This document shows positions 61,434 through 64,000 of a DNA stretch of 64,000 nucleotides, piece after piece. Numbering within the stretch: position 1 is the first letter of the stretch; the number at the start of each line of letters is the position of its first letter. This stretch comes from Melghirimyces profundicolus (GTDB lineage: Bacteria > Bacillota > Bacilli > Thermoactinomycetales > DSM-45169). The stretch covers positions 1 to 64,000 of the forward strand of contig NZ_QBKR01000005.1 in the NCBI RefSeq assembly GCF_003054245.1, read 5' to 3'. The notes under the pieces were generated by a model, which saw only the letters and a list, made by a program, of their open reading frames with translations, was not told where the DNA came from and ran no database searches. The translations under genes and the position numbers were made by a program.

Positions 61434-62741
61434 GTGGCTCGGGATTGGCGCGAGATTGAACTGTGGAAAGACGTGACGGAAGAACAGTGGAATGATTGGT
61501 TGTGGCAGTTGACCCACACCATCCGCAAGCTGGAGGATCTGAAGAAGGTTGTGAACCTGAAAGAAAACGAAGTGGGCGGTGTGGGGATCAGCAACCAGAC
61601 CATTCCCCTGAACATTACCCCCTACTATGCCCTGCAGATGGATCCGGATGATCCCTCTTGCCCGGTCCGGATGCAGTCGGTCCCCCTGTCGGCGGAGCTG
61701 GAACAGACGAGATATGACATGGAGGATCCGCTTATGGAGGATACCGACTCCCCCGTTCCGGGGCTGACCCACCGGTATCCGGACCGCGTTCTCTTTCTGA
61801 TCACCAACCAGTGCTCCATGTACTGTCGCTACTGCACCCGACGCCGGTTTTCCGGACAGATCGGAATGGGAGTGGGCCGCCCCCAGATGGATGCCTGCAT
61901 CGATTACATCCGGAACACTCCGGAGGTGCGGGATGTGCTGCTTTCCGGCGGGGACGGACTGTTGGTGAACGACCGGGTGCTGGAATACGTCCTTAAAAAC
62001 CTGAGAGAAATCCCCCACGTGGAAATCATCCGGATTGGAACACGGGCTCCGGTGGTGTTTCCGCAGCGGATCACCGAAAATCTGTGCAAAATCCTGCGCA
62101 AGTATCATCCCGTTTGGTTGAACACCCATTTCAACCACCCGAAGGAATTGACTCCGGAAGCCCGCCGGGCTTGTGAAATGCTGGCCGACGCCGGGGTTCC
62201 CCTGGGGAATCAGGCGGTGATTCTGGCCGGAATCAACGATTGTCCCCACATTATGAAGAAGCTGAACTATGAACTGGTCAAAAACCGGGTCCGACCCTAC
62301 TACATCTATCAATGCGACCTCTCCGAAGGGATCAGCCATTTCCGGGCTCCGGTGTCCAAAGGGTTGGAGATCATCGAATACTTGCGCGGCCATTCCTCGG
62401 GCTACTCCGTTCCCACCTTTGTGGTGGACGCCCCGGGAGGCGGCGGGAAGATCCCGGTGGCTCCCAACTATGTGATTTCCCAGAGCTCCCGAAAAACGAT
62501 CTTCCGGAACTTCGAAGGGGTGATCACCTCCTACCCCGAACCGGAGAATTATACGGAACACGATTCCGACAACTGCGAATATTGCCGCGCGTCTGCAGGG
62601 AAAAACATCGGCATCGCTTCTCTGATGTCGGACGAACGGCTCAATCTGGAACCCAAGGTGCTCACCCGGGAGAATCGCCGTGGGGACTTTGAACGGAAAA
62701 AGAGGAGAATCCGCAAAGAAAATTCCGCCACAAAGGCCTGA
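61434..62741 (+). CDS. kamA: L-lysine 2,3-aminomutase
   Basis: 435 residues. Radical SAM and PLP enzyme converting L-lysine to L-beta-lysine, the first step of the pathway. The cluster motif CSMYCRYC (Cys about 127, 131, 134) is followed by TRRRFSGQ. DVLLSGGDGL follows, and the PLP-Lys lies in the GGGKIPVAPNYV region (about 339). Closing acidic and basic tail. GTG start. It follows kdd by 44 bp. Confidence 0.97.
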   Translation: MARDWREIELWKDVTEEQWNDWLWQLTHTIRKLEDLKKVVNLKENEVGGVGISNQTIPLNITPYYALQMDPDDPSCPVRMQSVPLSAELEQTRYDMEDPLMEDTDSPVPGLTHRYPDRVLFLITNQCSMYCRYCTRRRFSGQIGMGVGRPQMDACIDYIRNTPEVRDVLLSGGDGLLVNDRVLEYVLKNLREIPHVEIIRIGTRAPVVFPQRITENLCKILRKYHPVWLNTHFNHPKELTPEARRACEMLADAGVPLGNQAVILAGINDCPHIMKKLNYELVKNRVRPYYIYQCDLSEGISHFRAPVSKGLEIIEYLRGHSSGYSVPTFVVDAPGGGGKIPVAPNYVISQSSRKTIFRNFEGVITSYPEPENYTEHDSDNCEYCRASAGKNIGIASLMSDERLNLEPKVLTRENRRGDFERKKRRIRKENSATKA

Positions 62742-62744
62742 CCC

Positions 62745-63803
62745 ATGCAGGACCGATGGAAAAAGGGAAGGGTTCATTCCCTTGCCGTGGTGGGCCTGGC
62801 CAAAAACGCGGGCAAAACGACGGTGCTCAACACCCTGGCTTCCCGGTTGGAGGCGGAGGGCCGCTCTGTCGGATTCCTCAGCATCGGGGTGGACGGAGAA
62901 GAGCGGGACGTCTGGACGTTGAAAAAAAAACCCCCCGTCGTTCTCCCTCCTGGAAGCCTGGCGGCCACCGCCGCCTCCCTTCTCGATGAAAAAGGAGGGG
63001 ATTGGGAACTTTTGGAGACCACCCCGCTGAACACCCCCCTGGGGCCGGTCACCTTGGCCCGGGCCCTGCGGCGGGTCCGGGTGAAACTGGCCGGTGTGAC
63101 AAGAAAGGAAGGGGTCCGGGAGGTCCTCACCCGGTTTCGGGAACGGGGAGCGGAACAGATCCTGGTGGACGGCGCTTACGACCGAAAAGCGGCGGCCAGT
63201 CCCTGGATCACCGATGCGGCGATCTGTGTCGCAGGAGCCGCCATCGCCCGATCCCTGGACGGTTTGATGGAAAAAACGGAGGAAGCGGTCCACCTTCTCA
63301 CCCTCCCCGAAGCGAAGGATCCCCTTCTCCGGTCGGCGGCGGAACAGGCCGTCACCGAAAATCGACTGGTGGGGATTCGAAAGGGCCGGGTGGAGGCACT
63401 CCCCTGTTCCTCCCTTCTCCTCGCCGATCGGGTGCGGGAGGTGCTCGACGGGGGGGAATGGCGGGGTTTGGCCCTTCCCGGTTCCTTGACGGACCGGGGT
63501 TTGGAACGGTTGAGAGGCGCGGGACATCCTGTTGACCTCGTTCTGGCGGATCCCACCCGTGCCTTTGTTTCCCTTCGTTCCCTCCGGCGTTTTTACCGGG
63601 AGGGGAGCACCCTTTCCTGTCTGCGGGTCGTTCGTTTGGCCGCCGTCGCGGTCAACCCCGTCAGCCCCTCGGGATACACCTTTGATCCGGGGGAGATGAA
63701 GGAAAGGACGGCCCGGATTTGCCATCCCGTTCCGGTCTTTGACGCGGTCCGGGACGGGGTCGATGGATTGGAGGAGATCAAGCGGAACATAAGCGGGGGA
63801 TGA
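62745..63803 (+). CDS. kamB: KamB-type P-loop protein (lysine 5,6-aminomutase reactivase subunit)
   Basis: 352 residues. P-loop GLAKNAGKTT at about 17-26, then a Rossmann-like NTPase part (LVDGAYDRKAA) and a C-terminal half (VDLVLADPTRAFVSL). In lysine-fermentation clusters this gene sits between kamA and a MutS-like gene (kamC). The pair is annotated as the reactivase that restores the B12-dependent lysine 5,6-aminomutase; I rely on that family assignment. It starts 3 bp after kamA, with a 3-bp gap to kamC, so the genes are tightly coupled. Confidence 0.85.
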   Translation: MQDRWKKGRVHSLAVVGLAKNAGKTTVLNTLASRLEAEGRSVGFLSIGVDGEERDVWTLKKKPPVVLPPGSLAATAASLLDEKGGDWELLETTPLNTPLGPVTLARALRRVRVKLAGVTRKEGVREVLTRFRERGAEQILVDGAYDRKAAASPWITDAAICVAGAAIARSLDGLMEKTEEAVHLLTLPEAKDPLLRSAAEQAVTENRLVGIRKGRVEALPCSSLLLADRVREVLDGGEWRGLALPGSLTDRGLERLRGAGHPVDLVLADPTRAFVSLRSLRRFYREGSTLSCLRVVRLAAVAVNPVSPSGYTFDPGEMKERTARICHPVPVFDAVRDGVDGLEEIKRNISGG

Positions 63804-63806
63804 ACG

Positions 63807-64000
63807 GTGTGGATGGATGACCTTACCCGGCGGGCTCTCCGCTGGGAAGATGTGTGGTCGAAGTTTAGGCCCCGGACCCCGATGGGGCAGCGTGCCAAAG
63901 AGTCGCTGCCCCCTTTCATGCCCGGGGAGGAAAGCGAATGGCAGGAGGTCCTCACGGAACAACAACAGCTCTTGCAGGCTTTCGGCAACGATCCGGCCGG
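63807..64000 (+). CDS. kamC: KamC, MutS-like ATPase (5' part only)
   Basis: GTG start 7 bases after GGGGG, 3 bp beyond kamB; the frame is open to the window end (64 codons). The N-terminus (MDDLTRRALRWEDVWSKF, TPMGQRAKESLPPFMPG) is the helical start of MutS-related KamC proteins. The ATPase domain lies outside the window. By gene order, kamD/kamE (lysine 5,6-aminomutase) and kce/kal should follow. Confidence 0.75.
   Translation, partial: MWMDDLTRRALRWEDVWSKFRPRTPMGQRAKESLPPFMPGEESEWQEVLTEQQQLLQAFGNDPA

Noticed and set aside
61302-63965. An 887-codon minus-strand frame across kamA and kamB
   Set aside because: Antisense shadow in GC-rich sequence; the plus-strand genes carry clear catalytic motifs.

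Overview
This window is chromosomal DNA from a fairly GC-rich, spore-forming, low-GC-lineage (Bacillales) bacterium. The gene order of the origin-proximal blocks (mnmE-mnmG-rsmG, noc, soj-spo0J with parS, ychF-rpsF-ssb-rpsR, yybS-gdpP-rplI-dnaB-purA, the walRK-yycHIJ-htrA-rlmH block) is that of Bacillus and relatives. The sporulation-associated genes (yyaC, YheC/D, DUF1657), thermophile-like codon use and mycelial-family style gene content suggest Thermoactinomycetaceae. That family assignment is inference, because no rRNA is present.

Layout. (1) 1-4.75 kb is a decayed, gene-poor stretch: an MFS transporter remnant, a truncated alpha/beta hydrolase, DUF1657, a small unknown gene, an L,D-transpeptidase with two frameshifts, and a 53-bp tandem repeat. 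The usual rpmH-rnpA-yidC-jag genes are not found next to mnmE. (2) 4.8-15.8 kb holds tRNA-modification genes and chromosome segregation genes, with two parS sites. Between rsmG and noc, on the minus strand, lie a ParM-like actin and a protein whose N-terminus is a gapless but motif-dead copy of the MnmG FAD domain with a long disordered tail. (3) 16-32 kb holds housekeeping genes: lipid kinase, YyaC, YkvI, a plsC remnant, DUF951, YchF, ribosomal proteins S6, S18 and L9, SSB, GdpP, DnaB, PurA, RlmH and HtrA. (4) 32-38.6 kb is the WalRK cell-wall regulon module and a membrane-anchored metallopeptidase. (5) 38.8-41.7 kb holds an ATP-grasp spore protein and a compact actin-type segregation cassette: a ribbon-helix-helix (RHH)-like protein, a repeat-rich intergenic region, a 266-aa actin-like protein and an overlapping 97-aa RHH-like adaptor. 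(6) 41.8-53.8 kb holds MurNAc uptake and degradation (murP-murQ), a GGDEF-like/histidine kinase fusion, YwhD, a class A PBP, spermidine synthesis (speE-speB), YwiB, ArgS and XapX. (7) 53.8-58.7 kb is a second accessory, partly decayed region: a cyclase-like alpha-barrel protein, a broken GH15 glucoamylase-like gene, a small secreted protein and a dispersed repeat. (8) 58.8-64 kb is the start of a lysine-fermentation operon (kdd-kamA-kamB-kamC...) behind a sigma-54 promoter, next to its PAS-AAA+-Fis activator.

The most unusual content is the two actin-like segregation modules near the chromosomal ParAB-parS/Noc system, and the pseudo-MnmG protein that sits downstream of one of them.
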